Source: Methanocella_A sp963792125 (lineage in GTDB: Archaea > Halobacteriota > Methanocellia > Methanocellales > Methanocellaceae). From it: 64,000 nt of DNA. Made by a program: the position numbers and the translations under genes. The DNA lies in the NCBI GenBank assembly GCA_963792125.1, contig CAWBVA010000011.1, forward strand, positions 1-64,000, in the 5' to 3' direction. Shown in pieces: positions 22,671 to 32,020 of the stretch (position 1 is the first letter of the stretch; each line of letters starts with the position of its first letter). The notes below the pieces were generated by a model that searched no databases, was not told the DNA's origin, and worked only from the letters and a program-made list of their open reading frames with translations.

Positions 22671-23643
22671 ATGAAGAGAACGACGATCAGCCTGATGCTA
22701 TTGCTTTCTGCATCGTCGCTCCTGCTGGTGGGCATCGCAAGTATGGGGCTGCTGTCCCCGACGACGTTCGGCGCTGATGACAACGGCAAGAACGTGACCG
22801 TGAATCCCGGGGAGACTTTCTGGGTAAAGCTGCCCGAGAACCCGACGACCGGCTATGCCTGGGACCTGAAGTTGAGCGACGGGCTGACCAAGCTTAGTGA
22901 CGCGTATGAGCCGGCAGACCGGAGCGGCATGAAGGTGGGCGTTGGCGGGACTCACTCCTACGAGATCAAAGCGACGAAGAACGGCACCCAGATGATCACG
23001 GGCAGTTATGCCCGGCCAGGGAACGAGTCGGCCGGTGACCCTGGAGACATATTCCCTGATAGTGAACGTGGACCAGGGCGGCTTTCTGTCCGGGCTTTTC
23101 CGCCTGCCGGCGATGCTTGACACAGGCACAACCGACAAAACCATGTCCTTGCCCCGGACGGGCCTGATTAAGAAGCTGGTCAGGCCGGGCGATAACAAGA
23201 GCATCATGCCTACGAAGCCACCTGTAATGGATATACCGGAACTTCAGGATATTCAAACCGGGCCGCCGGTACCGTCCGTTCCCACGTTCCTCGGCCAGCG
23301 GGCACCACATGTACTTGAATTGAGCTACACGGAAGTTCCGCCCGCCGACACGATCGGCGCCCTCGTCGGAGATACAATCCGGCTGTCGCTGCCCGAAAAC
23401 CCGTCGACCGGATACTCGTGGCAGATGACCGCGAGCGACGGACTGGAGAAGGTCGGCGACAGATATATACAGGGGAATACCGGTACGGCAGGGCATCCGC
23501 TGGTCGGCGCATCGGGCACGCACGAATGGGACTATAAGGTGACGCAGCAGAGCCCGCAGAAAGTGACCGGTGTCTACAAGCGACCGTGGGAAGACTCAAG
23601 CGCGGGCGAGAAAACGTATGTCCTGAGTATTGACGTTATCTAG
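22671..23643 (+). CDS. Secreted two-domain chagasin-like protease inhibitor (I42), frameshifted
   Basis: A signal peptide (residues 1-34) is followed by two chagasin domains, each with the inhibitory loop (LPENPTTGYAWDL and LPENPSTGYSWQM) and a matching strand (YARPGNESA, YKRPWEDSS). Chagasins block C1 cysteine proteases. The frame is lost at CCC 23039-23041: removing one C restores GDLETYSLIVNV, which aligns with EKTYVLSIDVI at the end of domain 2. The repaired protein is 323 residues, and both halves keep family motifs. Convergent with the next gene, overlapping by 4 bases. Confidence 0.85.
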
Positions 23644-24197
23644 AACTCCTTGAGCTTGCTGATGTACCGGTACCGCTCTCCCTCGGGAAGATGCACCATA
23701 GCGATGGCCCGGACCTCCATCAGGAGGTCTCGCTGGACTTTACCCTCGACGTACCCTGCGAGGTTATCGCCTCCGGTCGCATGTATGTCACGCATGACCC
23801 TGGGCATATGATTCACAGCGTGCTCCGGCAGGTCTATAAAAGCCTTCTCGACGATGAGCCTTGCGTTGAGCGCCATATAGTCGGCCATACGGACTTCGGA
23901 CGACGTCGCAGCCTTACTGACATCCAGCCCGACCAGGCTGATCTCCGGCCGGGACACGCCTTCGTTACGGAGCGATGTCTCGAACTCGTTATAGATACGC
24001 AGCGCAATGGTCTTGATGAACAGGTCGTAGGAACGCTTGTCCGTGATCGGCTCCAGCTTCATCTCGTGGGGCACAATCTGCTCGTTCGCAGGCGGCTCCG
24101 TCACCCGGCGGGGCTCCTGTTTCGGCTCCTGCAGCGTCGATTGTCTGCAAGGCTTTTTAGAAATCTTGCTCGGCCCTTTTCTGCCGTGCACATCCAT
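23640..24197 (-). CDS. Hypothetical protein
   Basis: 185 residues. A basic, Pro/Gln/Lys-rich N-terminal ~45 residues is followed by a helical domain (SYDLFIKTIALRIYNEFETS, DYMALNARLIVEKAFIDLPE). No membrane segment or metal motif. Family not recognised. Confidence 0.65.
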   Translation of the reverse strand: MDVHGRKGPSKISKKPCRQSTLQEPKQEPRRVTEPPANEQIVPHEMKLEPITDKRSYDLFIKTIALRIYNEFETSLRNEGVSRPEISLVGLDVSKAATSSEVRMADYMALNARLIVEKAFIDLPEHAVNHMPRVMRDIHATGGDNLAGYVEGKVQRDLLMEVRAIAMVHLPEGERYRYISKLKEF

Positions 24198-24282
24198 TCC
24201 TCCCGGTGTATAGAAAACCGTATGGGTTTAAGTGCTTTGCTGTGGTGAAAATCTTAGCGGCCTCGTGAAACCTCAGAGGCCT

Positions 24283-25116
24283 CTAAGCCAGTTTTAAAAT
24301 GCCGATCTTCGGCTCGTAGCACCGGCCTTCGTCCATGAGTGCGTTGATCGCGCTCTCGACTGCAGCCGGGTCGTAGCCGCTGTCCCGCAGTTCGCCAAGG
24401 ACATCTTCGTACTTTGCGCCTTCGCCCGAGTCCAGGCGGGCGACCGCCTCCAGTATCACTTCGTTGAGATCGATCTCCTGCTCCGGCGCCGCCGGCTCTA
24501 CGATGGTGGACAGCGCATTGATCACCATCTGCCGGTACGCCTGCAGCGAGTTGTGCGAGAGCGTGTAGTGGTCGATGGACCTGGACAGCCCGGGCGCATC
24601 ATCCGTCTGGTGGATGAGATGCCAGGTCAGCTCTTCGCCCCTGAACCCGCTGGCGAGCGCTTTCTCCGCTAACCTGATGCGGTCAAGCGTCAGGACCGCC
24701 GTATGGTATATCCACCGGTCCCGCACGGAGCGGTCGACAACGTTGATCTCTTCCGGCCGGATGGACGTGTAGGAGGCGCCCGGCTCGGGGCTGTACATCC
24801 TCACCTTGCCGGAGACCGCCACGTAGGTCGGCGTGGCTGCGTTCGACAGGTACGAGGCTGCTTCCTGCTGGTACTGTCCCGCGTAGACCGTGAAAGCGCC
24901 GGTGGGGTCGGCCAGCCTTGCCCGGTAGAGGGTCTGGCCACCTGTGCCGATGTTCTCTACCTCGGTGAGGACGCCGACCGCGAAGATCCGATTGCACATC
25001 GCGCCCGTAGGCGTGACGACAAAGTTGGGCGTCCGGTCTGTGTGTTCGCCGTAGGTCAGCGTGGCATCGTTGAACTCTCGGGCGAACACTCTGCGTGCCG
25101 TCTCACGGTCGGTCAT
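24283..25116 (-). CDS. RPA-associated protein (COG3390)
   Basis: 277 residues. An OB-fold region (about 35-130; VGVLTEVENIGTGGQTLYRA, AVSGKVRMYSPEPG) is followed by a helical middle and a C-terminal winged-helix-like segment (YEDVLGELRDSGYDPAAVES). It overlaps the 3' end of rpa by 4 bases. In haloarchaea and methanogens such proteins are encoded beside, and act with, their cognate RPA in single-stranded DNA repair. Confidence 0.88.
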   Translation of the reverse strand: MTDRETARRVFAREFNDATLTYGEHTDRTPNFVVTPTGAMCNRIFAVGVLTEVENIGTGGQTLYRARLADPTGAFTVYAGQYQQEAASYLSNAATPTYVAVSGKVRMYSPEPGASYTSIRPEEINVVDRSVRDRWIYHTAVLTLDRIRLAEKALASGFRGEELTWHLIHQTDDAPGLSRSIDHYTLSHNSLQAYRQMVINALSTIVEPAAPEQEIDLNEVILEAVARLDSGEGAKYEDVLGELRDSGYDPAAVESAINALMDEGRCYEPKIGILKLA

Positions 25117-26111
25117 TTCAGCTCCCCCATCAGTGCCTTCGCCAGCATAGCCGCGTCGTCCGCAGGCCTGTCGACGCCTGTGGCTACCAGGATCATCCCG
25201 TAGTCGCCTTTAGTCAGGTTGCCGGTGACGATCAGCGGCGTGCCGACCATCGCTGCACGGATGGTCTCGTAAGCCTTTTCCGGCAGGGCCGTCAGCTCTT
25301 CCAGCGTGACGCCGACGATCTTTTCCGTCAGCGGGCGGTCGAGCACGCAGATGATCGAGCCGGTGCCGTCGTCGAGCACTGCCTTGATACGCAGGTCCTG
25401 CACGCCTTCCAGCCTGCCGTGGGCACGGCACTGCCCCTTCTGCATGACTCTGCTGCAGGTGGGACATCGCTCGATGATCCCGGAGCCCGGCCGCAGCGAG
25501 AGTATATCCCCCTCGGTCTCCACGTCGCAGGCTCCGTCAGTACGGACAAGATCGCCAAGCGGATGCGGCTTTCTCACGTATGCACCGACAGTCCCCTGGT
25601 ACTCCTCTAAAACAGTTTTCTCGTTGATGTTGATGCCCGGCATACCATGGAAGCTCTTCACGTACACATCCCTGGCTACGATAGTCTTCACTGTGAAAAT
25701 GTCCGGGACATCTACCCAGGCGGTGAAGTGCAGCCGTGCGGTCGCGTCCTCCAGCATGCCGCTGATCACCGCGACGTTGCCACGGGGCGTAATGATCTCC
25801 CGGTACTGAGGGTCGATGACGTTGGCGATCACCGTGATGCCTGCGTCTCCGGTGCGCACGTCCTTCAGCAGCACGATCCGGTCTTCGATCGGCGCGGTGT
25901 CCTCATGTCGCTCCAGGGCCTGCTCTCTCTCTTCTTTAGCCCGTCCGACAGGGGCCGACTGCTTGTGCTTCTTCAGCAGCGACCGTCTGGCCTCCTCAGG
26001 AGGCACTTTATATTCTACGATAAGTAGTGTAAGCTCACGTTCAAGGGTGTCCCTGTCTATGCCAAGCGCCCGGTTTAGCTCGTCCGCAATGGGCGCGATC
26101 AAGTCTTCCAT
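25113..26111 (-). CDS. rpa: Replication protein A (single-stranded DNA-binding)
   Basis: 332 residues from ATG 26111 behind GGTGG; a longer frame up to 26270 runs through a repeat and is not coding. After an N-terminal helical region come OB folds (DAGITVIANVIDPQYREI, GTVGAYVRKPHPLGDL) and a zinc finger with CPTCSRVMQKGQCRAHG (two Cys, then Cys and His). It coats single-stranded DNA in replication and repair. First gene of a two-gene operon with its partner. The 142-bp inverted repeat at 26223-26364 lies ~110 bases upstream and could contain or displace its promoter. Confidence 0.93.
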   Translation of the reverse strand: MEDLIAPIADELNRALGIDRDTLERELTLLIVEYKVPPEEARRSLLKKHKQSAPVGRAKEEREQALERHEDTAPIEDRIVLLKDVRTGDAGITVIANVIDPQYREIITPRGNVAVISGMLEDATARLHFTAWVDVPDIFTVKTIVARDVYVKSFHGMPGININEKTVLEEYQGTVGAYVRKPHPLGDLVRTDGACDVETEGDILSLRPGSGIIERCPTCSRVMQKGQCRAHGRLEGVQDLRIKAVLDDGTGSIICVLDRPLTEKIVGVTLEELTALPEKAYETIRAAMVGTPLIVTGNLTKGDYGMILVATGVDRPADDAAMLAKALMGELK

Positions 26112-26222
26112 CTGTCCACCGTCAATATAATGAAGGATTTTATAAAGAGTAGTGGGGCAATTCTTAAATATCTTATCGTGCCGCCGTGCGCGAGTGTTAG
26201 TCATTCGTGAAATGTTGTATAC

Positions 26223-26364
26223 GCTGAGCCGGCACCTGACACAAAGTACACAGACGGCCACAACGTACACGACGTACGGTTAATGAACAGGCTATGTGGC
26301 TGCCTTAATGTACTTTGTGAATCCTGTGAACGTCTGTGTACGTTGTGTCAGGTGCCGGCTCAGC
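26223..26364. repeat. 142-bp near-perfect inverted repeat, copy 1
   Basis: The ends GCTGAGCCGGCACCTGACAC (26223-) and its complement (to 26364) continue inward to give 34-bp arms with one mismatch, around an unrelated ~75-bp centre. A related element is at 59844-59977. The two share the left flank TCATTCGTGAAAT and the AGCCGGCAC-TGACACAA-GTACAC core. MITE-like in layout, but no transposase is nearby. Confidence 0.9.
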
Positions 26365-26393
26365 CTGTATAAAAAGCTACGACGATGACTATC

Positions 26394-26819
26394 TCACCGC
26401 ACGATGCGGAGGTAGCGGAGCATCTGGAACGCGTTAAACGCAAAGAATATGACGAGCAGCCCCAGGTATGCCGCCTCGAAGGTCACCAGCGACCCTTTTG
26501 AGACCAGCCGGTATATCTCGAACCCGATGTAGAACTGGAGAAAGACGCCGGCCGTCATGATGACGAAGACGATCCACTCGTTGCCGACGCGCACAGGCGG
26601 TTCCTTATTGCGGTTGCACCGTCTCACGATCCTGCGCTGCTCGTCGGTCAGCTTCAGGGTCCCGATGTACGCTTCCAGCTCCTGCCGGTCGAGCTCATCC
26701 TCTAACGTCGTAGTATGGATGCCCATCTTCCGCTGGTTGATCTCGTCGATCTTCCTGTTGATCAGCTCGATCTTTTGTAGCGTATCGCCATCAGGCTGCA
26801 CATCCGTCCCGGACATCAT
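26394..26819 (-). CDS. Small membrane protein with coiled coil
   Basis: 141 residues. The N-terminal half (about 10-70) is a charged helix likely to form a coiled coil (LQKIELINRKIDEINQRK). Two membrane helices follow (VFVIMTAGVFLQFYIGFEIY and EAAYLGLLVIFFAFNAFQML). No family recognised. Confidence 0.7.
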   Translation of the reverse strand: MMSGTDVQPDGDTLQKIELINRKIDEINQRKMGIHTTTLEDELDRQELEAYIGTLKLTDEQRRIVRRCNRNKEPPVRVGNEWIVFVIMTAGVFLQFYIGFEIYRLVSKGSLVTFEAAYLGLLVIFFAFNAFQMLRYLRIVR

Positions 26820-26932
26820 ACATCCCGGCCGCCCCGCGGGCGGCTATGATTATTCAAGGGGTGGGCAAATATATACCTTCTCATTGACCGTCCGGGTTTC
26901 TTCCGGGACCCTGCCATAATATGATGGTTTAC

Positions 26933-26957
26933 GGTTCGTTAGAGAAACGCTTTATAA
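26933..26957 (+). promoter_or_regulatory. Repeated promoter, copy 1 (faces a putative ncRNA)
   Basis: TTCGTTAGAGAA followed by ACGCTTTATAAA. It shares about 25 of 30 bases with 27231-27256, including 5' flank and TATA. No open frame follows for 300 bases, so it probably drives an RNA. Confidence 0.6.
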
Positions 26958-26979
26958 AGTGGTGTCGTAATTAGTTTTA

Positions 26980-27145
26980 GAGTGAGAAGAATCGTCCTAT
27001 TTTCGAAGGGCGAATTTTCTCCTGTCATTATAACGAAATCCCCCATGGTTTCCAACGGCGCCTAAAAACTAAGGTGGCTGTAATCAATCGCTGAACGGGC
27101 ATGGAAGAAGCAGGCAAACGCCGCCTGCTTCCCACCCCCGTTGTG
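26980..27145 (+). ncRNA. Candidate non-coding RNA
   Basis: The stretch between the promoter at 26933-26957 and a strong hairpin. The hairpin has 9-bp arms GAAGCAGGC / GCCTGCTTC (27107-27115 and 27123-27131) around AAACGCC, extended by TGG/CCA and CGGG/CCCG outer pairs, then a pyrimidine-rich tract. No coding frame. Ends are predicted, not observed, and no known RNA family was recognised. Confidence 0.4.
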
Positions 27146-27230
27146 TCTTCTTTCACCAGCTTTCTTTTACCTGTCTTCCCGTATGAGACAGACAGCAACA
27201 CGTTCACCCTGCCAGCGACTGCTTATTAAC

Positions 27231-27256
27231 CGTTCGTTAGAGAAGCCCTTTATAAA
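27231..27256 (+). promoter_or_regulatory. Repeated promoter, copy 2
   Basis: CGTTCGTTAGAGAAGCCCTTTATAAA, 30 bases before the start of the secreted protein gene. The TATA box is CTTTATAAA and the upstream half is conserved with copy 1, so a shared activator site or BRE is plausible. Confidence 0.6.
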
Positions 27257-27285
27257 TATTCCCCTTTTTATTAAAAAGTGATATA

Positions 27286-28057
27286 ATGAAGCTTGCGACT
27301 ATATTGAAGATCATTGCCGCGATTGCCCTGACGGTGGCTGTCATGCCAGGCATTGTCCCTCGCGGAGACTATCACGCGACAGGCACGGTGACCGACGCTA
27401 ACGGCGATCCGGTAGCGGGCGCGGAAGTAACCCTGCTGGATGATTCGTACAGTGTGCTGGCCGCCACTACGACCGATGCGAACGGTAACTTCGAGTTCTT
27501 GAATATATCTATGTCGGGATCAGGCCTGGTTAAAGCCTTCGTAACATATGTCCACGAGGGGCAAAACTACAGCACCAGGCTGGAGAACGTACAATGGACT
27601 GATGCGTCCCAGGGTATCGTGAGCTTACCCCTGGACTGACACACGCCTGTACGATTATCCATTGAGTGATCACGGGTACGTCTGGGGCACGGTCATAGAA
27701 AGCATGTCAAACGGCCGGGCGCTCGATGCAACGATATACCTGGACGGCAACAATGTACACCGGTCAGTGAAGACAGGCGGTAACGGCATCGTCGGCGCTT
27801 TCCAGATCGAGGTCCCGCCAGGCGAGTATGAGATTTATGCCGTCCACGATACAGGAAGCAACCGGCTCTTCTCGAACCGGACAATGATAACAGCGCAGGC
27901 TTCGAACAGCATGTTCGCGTCGGCGCCGATCACCCTGATCGCCGATCAGGGGCCCGCGTCCCCCTGGAGCGGCATAAAAGCCGTCCCGTTTGCCATGGCT
28001 GTGATTCTTGGGGTGTTGCTGGTCATTGCGGGACGGGCCCTGCTCAACAGGAAATAA
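27286..28057 (+). CDS. Membrane-anchored protein with two carboxypeptidase-regulatory-like domains, frameshifted
   Basis: A signal-like helix (residues 7-24) precedes an Ig-like domain (GTVTDANGDPVAGAEVTLLD). After the frame break comes a second one (GTVIESMSNGRALDATIYLD) and a C-terminal membrane helix ending ALLNRK. The first frame stops at 27637. The second reads on through TRLYDYPLSDHGYVW without a proper start. One extra base in or near CCCC at 27629-27632 explains this. Repaired length is 256 residues. Surface location is inferred from signal and anchor. Confidence 0.75.
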
Positions 28058-28130
28058 TTGATACTAGTTAAGCGTACAGGGCGAACTTTTTGAGGAAAAA
28101 GTATCTATCAATGTATAAGCTTGGTGTACA

Positions 28131-28159
28131 GGGGGAACTTTTTGCGAAAAAGTTCCCCC
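28131..28159. repeat. Perfect 13-bp hairpin
   Basis: GGGGGAACTTTTT / AAAAAGTTCCCCC around GCG. A degenerate copy lies just upstream (about 28075-28101). It could terminate the upstream gene, or be a repeat unit. Confidence 0.7.
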
Positions 28160-28228
28160 TTGCACCCCTTCAAAAACGATCCTTCCATTGGTGCCTTCGG
28201 CACGTGTGTTTAGGTCGCGAGTCAGGAG

Positions 28229-28248
28229 AGCCTTTTTCGCAAAAGGCT
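28229..28248. repeat. 8-bp hairpin
   Basis: AGCCTTTT, a TCGC loop, then AAAAGGCT. It shares the T-run/CGC/A-run layout of the hairpin at 28131-28159 and lies ~90 bases before the next gene. Confidence 0.55.
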
Positions 28249-28336
28249 TTCCCGACAGCCTCTTCCAAAACTGGTTACAGAAAGATTTATTCGATGTGCT
28301 GTGATATTATAGCCATCTGGCAGGTGACCTTCGACC

Positions 28337-30142
28337 GTGAGGCTTTCTTTTTCCCACAAGCTGCAGTCAGAGAGCGACGTCCGCTCCATACAGTCGCTGG
28401 AGGACGGCGGGTTCGGCTGCTGCGAGATCATGTTCCCCGAGCGGGAGCCTCTGGACGAGCAGACGCTGAACCTGATCGACGAGGTCTCGAGCACTACGAA
28501 CCTGTACCTGACCTCTCACCTGCCCTACAAGAACGTGAACATCGCCAGCGTCTACCAGTACGTCCGGGAGAGCAGCACTGACCTGCTGGTGAAGATAATC
28601 GACGACGTCTCGGACTATGTGGACATGGTCACGCTGCACACCGGGTATGCGTCCTTCGGCAGCGGCTCGCTGGACCAGGCCATCGAGAACAACATCCTGA
28701 GCCTGGCCCGGATATGCGACCATGCCGGGCAGTACGACATTCTCGTCGGTGCCGAGAACGCCATGAACGAGCGCCACCTGGTCGGCAAGACGTTCCGGGA
28801 GATGGAGGCGCTGATGCGCGGCGTCGACCGGGGCAACCTGGGGATCACCTTCGACATCGGCCACGCGAACATCACCGGCAACATCGAGGACTACCTTGAC
28901 AAAAAGGAGTACATCATCGAGGTCCACGCCCACGACAACTTCGGGTACTCGGACGAGCACCTCGCCTTCGGCGAAGGCAAGATCAACTGGGGCGCCATAT
29001 ACGAAAGCATCAAGGACTGGGACTGCCCGATGGTGATCGAGAACCTCACCGTCGAGGAGGGGCTGAAGAGCCTCAGGTACATCCAGGGGCTGTCCTCCGA
29101 GTCGGGCACCTACTTTCGCCTGAACACGCTGATCAAGGCCATCAAGGCCTCGAAGACCCCCCGGGAGCTGCTCCGTATCAACAACGACATGATCGAGCTG
29201 TCCGAGAGCGCCCTGAAGATGGGCGGCACCGGCAGCTTGATCAACCACATCGTCTCCTCCTGCCGCGACGCCATGGCCTGCGAGATGGCCCGGATCGTCC
29301 TCGACGAGATGGAGCCGAAGAAGGGTGCGCCACGTTTCAAGTACGCGCTGCTGGCGACAGGCAGCTTCGGCCGGGCCGAGATGTCCGTGGAGTCCGACCA
29401 GGACACAATCCTCGTCATAGACGACGGCGTCGACGAGGCCGGACGCCAGTACTTCACGGCCTTCGCAGGGCTGCTGGTCAACGGTCTCGCTTCTGCCGGC
29501 TTCGACCGTTGCAAGGGCAACATGATGGCGAGCAACCCCAAGTGGCGGGGCACTATCACCGAGCTGATCTCCCACCTGGACGACAAGTACGAGCGCTCCG
29601 TGATCATGGACACGCGCTATGTGTTCGGCGACCGGCCGCTGGCCAACAGGTTCCTGCGAACATTGCACCACCGGCTGCACACCGACCCGTACTACGCGAT
29701 CGAGCTGGCGATATCGGCCATCAACGCCGAGGTCGGACTGGAGGGGGATTCCCTGAAAATCGAATACTACGGTGACGCCGAGGATGCTTTCAATATCAAG
29801 AAATATGGTTTTCGGATATTCAGCGCGTCGATTAAGGCCCTTGCCGCCAAGTACTCCATCAGCCGCACTAACATTGCCGACCGGCTCTGGAAGCTCCGGG
29901 ACCTGCAGGTGATCGACGTGCAGCAGTTCGCCCGGTTCATGTTCGCCTACGACCAGCTGACCCGTGTGATGATGCTGGGCTATGTCCAGAACATCAAACG
30001 CGGCGTGGTCAGCAATGAGTTCGTGCAGCCGTTTACCCTCTCGAAGAAGGACCGGGACGGGCTGAAAGAGGCCTTGCGCATCGTGAAGGAGATGCAGAAC
30101 GTAGTCAGCAGCGAGTTCGCGATCGCCAAGACGATGCTGTAA
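28337..30142 (+). CDS. TIM-barrel / DUF294 nucleotidyltransferase fusion
   Basis: 601 residues from GTG 28337 behind GGTGA. Residues ~1-255 are an AP-endonuclease-2/xylose-isomerase-like barrel with its metal ligands in HTGYASFG, GAENAMNE, FDIGHANITG, EVHAHDNFG and MVIENLT. Residues ~330-460 are a GlnD-like DUF294 nucleotidyltransferase (ATGSFGRAEMSVESDQDTIL, the GS...DxD catalytic pattern), and the rest matches the DUF294 C-terminal helical domain. DUF294 is normally joined to CBS or cyclic-nucleotide domains, so this partner is unusual. Function unknown; it may modify a protein or small molecule in response to a sugar-phosphate-like ligand. Confidence 0.85.
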   Translation: MRLSFSHKLQSESDVRSIQSLEDGGFGCCEIMFPEREPLDEQTLNLIDEVSSTTNLYLTSHLPYKNVNIASVYQYVRESSTDLLVKIIDDVSDYVDMVTLHTGYASFGSGSLDQAIENNILSLARICDHAGQYDILVGAENAMNERHLVGKTFREMEALMRGVDRGNLGITFDIGHANITGNIEDYLDKKEYIIEVHAHDNFGYSDEHLAFGEGKINWGAIYESIKDWDCPMVIENLTVEEGLKSLRYIQGLSSESGTYFRLNTLIKAIKASKTPRELLRINNDMIELSESALKMGGTGSLINHIVSSCRDAMACEMARIVLDEMEPKKGAPRFKYALLATGSFGRAEMSVESDQDTILVIDDGVDEAGRQYFTAFAGLLVNGLASAGFDRCKGNMMASNPKWRGTITELISHLDDKYERSVIMDTRYVFGDRPLANRFLRTLHHRLHTDPYYAIELAISAINAEVGLEGDSLKIEYYGDAEDAFNIKKYGFRIFSASIKALAAKYSISRTNIADRLWKLRDLQVIDVQQFARFMFAYDQLTRVMMLGYVQNIKRGVVSNEFVQPFTLSKKDRDGLKEALRIVKEMQNVVSSEFAIAKTML

Positions 30143-30309
30143 TCTTTTATTAAACGGTTGCCGAGGACTCCTGTAAGAATATGTGGCATATGTAGTGCTG
30201 GTATCCATTGGCCCGGTCCAGGTAATGCGTGACCAAACACGAGCCGCCGAGAATAGCAGGTCAAAATGATAAAAATATAGATAGCCGCTGCTGACAACTG
30301 CTGCTTGAT

Positions 30310-30716
30310 CGATAAAGAATGCGGCAATGATAGCGGCCAGTACTGAGCGTGATCACGACGACGCCCACGAAGATGATCGACGAACCCAGGACCGCATAGA
30401 CAATCAGCGTATCCGGCGCTGACGTCTTATACGGCAGTATGCCTGCGTTGACCTTTTTCTGCCAGATGCCGTAGAGCCAGGCGAGGATTGCACGTGCAGC
30501 AACAGAAAGCCGATCAGTGTAGCGTTAGTAGATGCTCCATAAGCCAGATGACCATTCCCGGGATGATCAGCAACAGATAGCCGATCAGCGTAGCGATCAG
30601 ATACGATCAGACCCTTCCCGGAACCCTCCGCCGTTATAGACCTGCCCCAGGCCCGGGATGAAAAACGACAGGATGGCCGCAATGACCGGATTCTTACTAT
30701 ATCCACCATTAACCAA
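30310..30716 (-). pseudogene. Decayed TM2-like small membrane protein
   Basis: Minus-strand translation in shifting frames gives SKNPVIAAILSFFIPGLGQVYNG, then ATLIGYLLLIIPGMVIW, then AILAWLYGIWQKK and NAGILPYKTSAPDTLIVYAV, the pattern of a TM2/small-repeat membrane protein. A ~60-base piece (ACGCTGATCGGC...CTGTTGCTG) is duplicated within it. Several frame changes and stops mean it no longer encodes one protein. Confidence 0.65.
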
Positions 30717-30819
30717 CTTGATACACCTCATACAGTCAGGCCAGCGATTGGCCTGCTAACTGATGTATGATTGTTACGGATAATAAAATATTTGATATAT
30801 TTCTGAAACTGCCCGGCTG

Positions 30820-31116
30820 TCAGATTACACGCCTGACCACCAGGTCGAGCACTATGGGCAACATGACGGCCACAGCCCCGCCCGCGATGGCAAAACCGGT
30901 ATTGATGCCGTGGGCTACCGGGCTGGCCAGCCATCCTGGCGGGTGCCAGCCCAGCATGCCGATGAGCAAAGTGGCGCCCATCAGCCATATCAGGAAGTCT
31001 ACGGCCAGCAGGAGCATGATAAGTGAACCTATCAGCCCGATCTCCAGTATAAAGTCCGTTTTTACCACATCCGCGTCTGTCGTAAGAGATGACAGTAATC
31101 TATCCTGTAAGTTCAT
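30820..31116 (-). CDS. Small membrane protein
   Basis: 98 residues with two to three hydrophobic segments (IGSLIMLLLAVDFLIWLMGA and AIAGGAVAVMLPIVLDLVV). Family not recognised. Confidence 0.6.
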   Translation of the reverse strand: MNLQDRLLSSLTTDADVVKTDFILEIGLIGSLIMLLLAVDFLIWLMGATLLIGMLGWHPPGWLASPVAHGINTGFAIAGGAVAVMLPIVLDLVVRRVI

Positions 31117-31243
31117 ATTTTTTACGCTTTCAAGGCAAAATGTGGTCTCGTTACCGACATGCCAGCTTCACCGACGATATCGTGCCATGCAGCAATCCAT
31201 AATCTAATTATACCATAGCTTCTTACTCACTTTCGGATGTATT

Positions 31244-32020
31244 ATGCCTGTCTGGAAATGTAATGTCTGCGGGTACGAGATCGATACGACCGAAGCACCT
31301 GATCCATGTCCCTCGTGTGGGTCTTCCTCGGGCGAATTCTACGTGAAAGGCCATCACCCGAAGGATAAGCTGGAGGTAGGGGCTGACCTGCTGGTCATCA
31401 ACGGGTCGAAGCACCGCGCCCACAACACAGCGTACTTCGCCTCGCTGGTGGAAGAGGTCGCGAAGGAGAAGGGCGTCTCCTGCAAGGTGCTGCACCTCGC
31501 CGACTACAGGATCGAGCACTGCTGGTGCTGCTACAGCATGATCGAGGACCACTGCCAGTACCCATGCCGAAACGCGTTCGACGACGTGCACAAGCTCCAG
31601 CGGCTCGTCATGGGCGCAAAGGCCATCGTCGTTGTCAGCCCCATCAACTGGAACAACATGCCCGCACAGCTCAAGGACTTCCTGGACCGGCTGACCTGCA
31701 TCGAGAACATGTACCTGATCAACAACACCACTCCGCTGTCCGGCCGCACGGTGGGCATCATCGTCAACGGCCACGAGGACGGCGCATACAAGACGGCCTT
31801 CGACATCTTCATGGTCTTCCAGAACCTCGGCTACGTGCTCGCGCCCTACGGCATCGCGTACTCGACGCACGGCCGGCAACACAAGGCCGAAACGGACAAC
31901 GACTACTTCCGGGGCGACGAGCAGATGAGGACTTATGTCCGGAACGTGGCACATAACGTGATCGAGTTCGCAAAGCTGGACATCGACAAGAAGATGGAAA
32001 TCAAACCCAGCTGCGAATGA
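31244..32020 (+). CDS. Rubredoxin-flavoprotein fusion (NADPH-dependent FMN reductase type)
   Basis: 258 residues. An N-terminal rubredoxin-like knuckle has C6-x2-C9 and C22-x2-C25, then a flavodoxin-like FMN domain: LLVINGSKHRAHNTAYF (phosphate loop), HCWCCYSMIEDHCQYPC (cysteine cluster like iron-sulfur flavoproteins), and SPINWNNMPAQLKDFLDR. Probably a redox-shuttle or oxygen-stress protein; the electron partner is unknown. Downstream convergent spacer carries a palindromic repeat. Confidence 0.88.
   Translation: MPVWKCNVCGYEIDTTEAPDPCPSCGSSSGEFYVKGHHPKDKLEVGADLLVINGSKHRAHNTAYFASLVEEVAKEKGVSCKVLHLADYRIEHCWCCYSMIEDHCQYPCRNAFDDVHKLQRLVMGAKAIVVVSPINWNNMPAQLKDFLDRLTCIENMYLINNTTPLSGRTVGIIVNGHEDGAYKTAFDIFMVFQNLGYVLAPYGIAYSTHGRQHKAETDNDYFRGDEQMRTYVRNVAHNVIEFAKLDIDKKMEIKPSCE

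Noticed and set aside
28367..30208. 613-residue open frame on the minus strand opposite the TIM-barrel/DUF294 fusion
   Set aside because: Low-complexity VDDV-type composition and no motif. The plus strand carries the domains.
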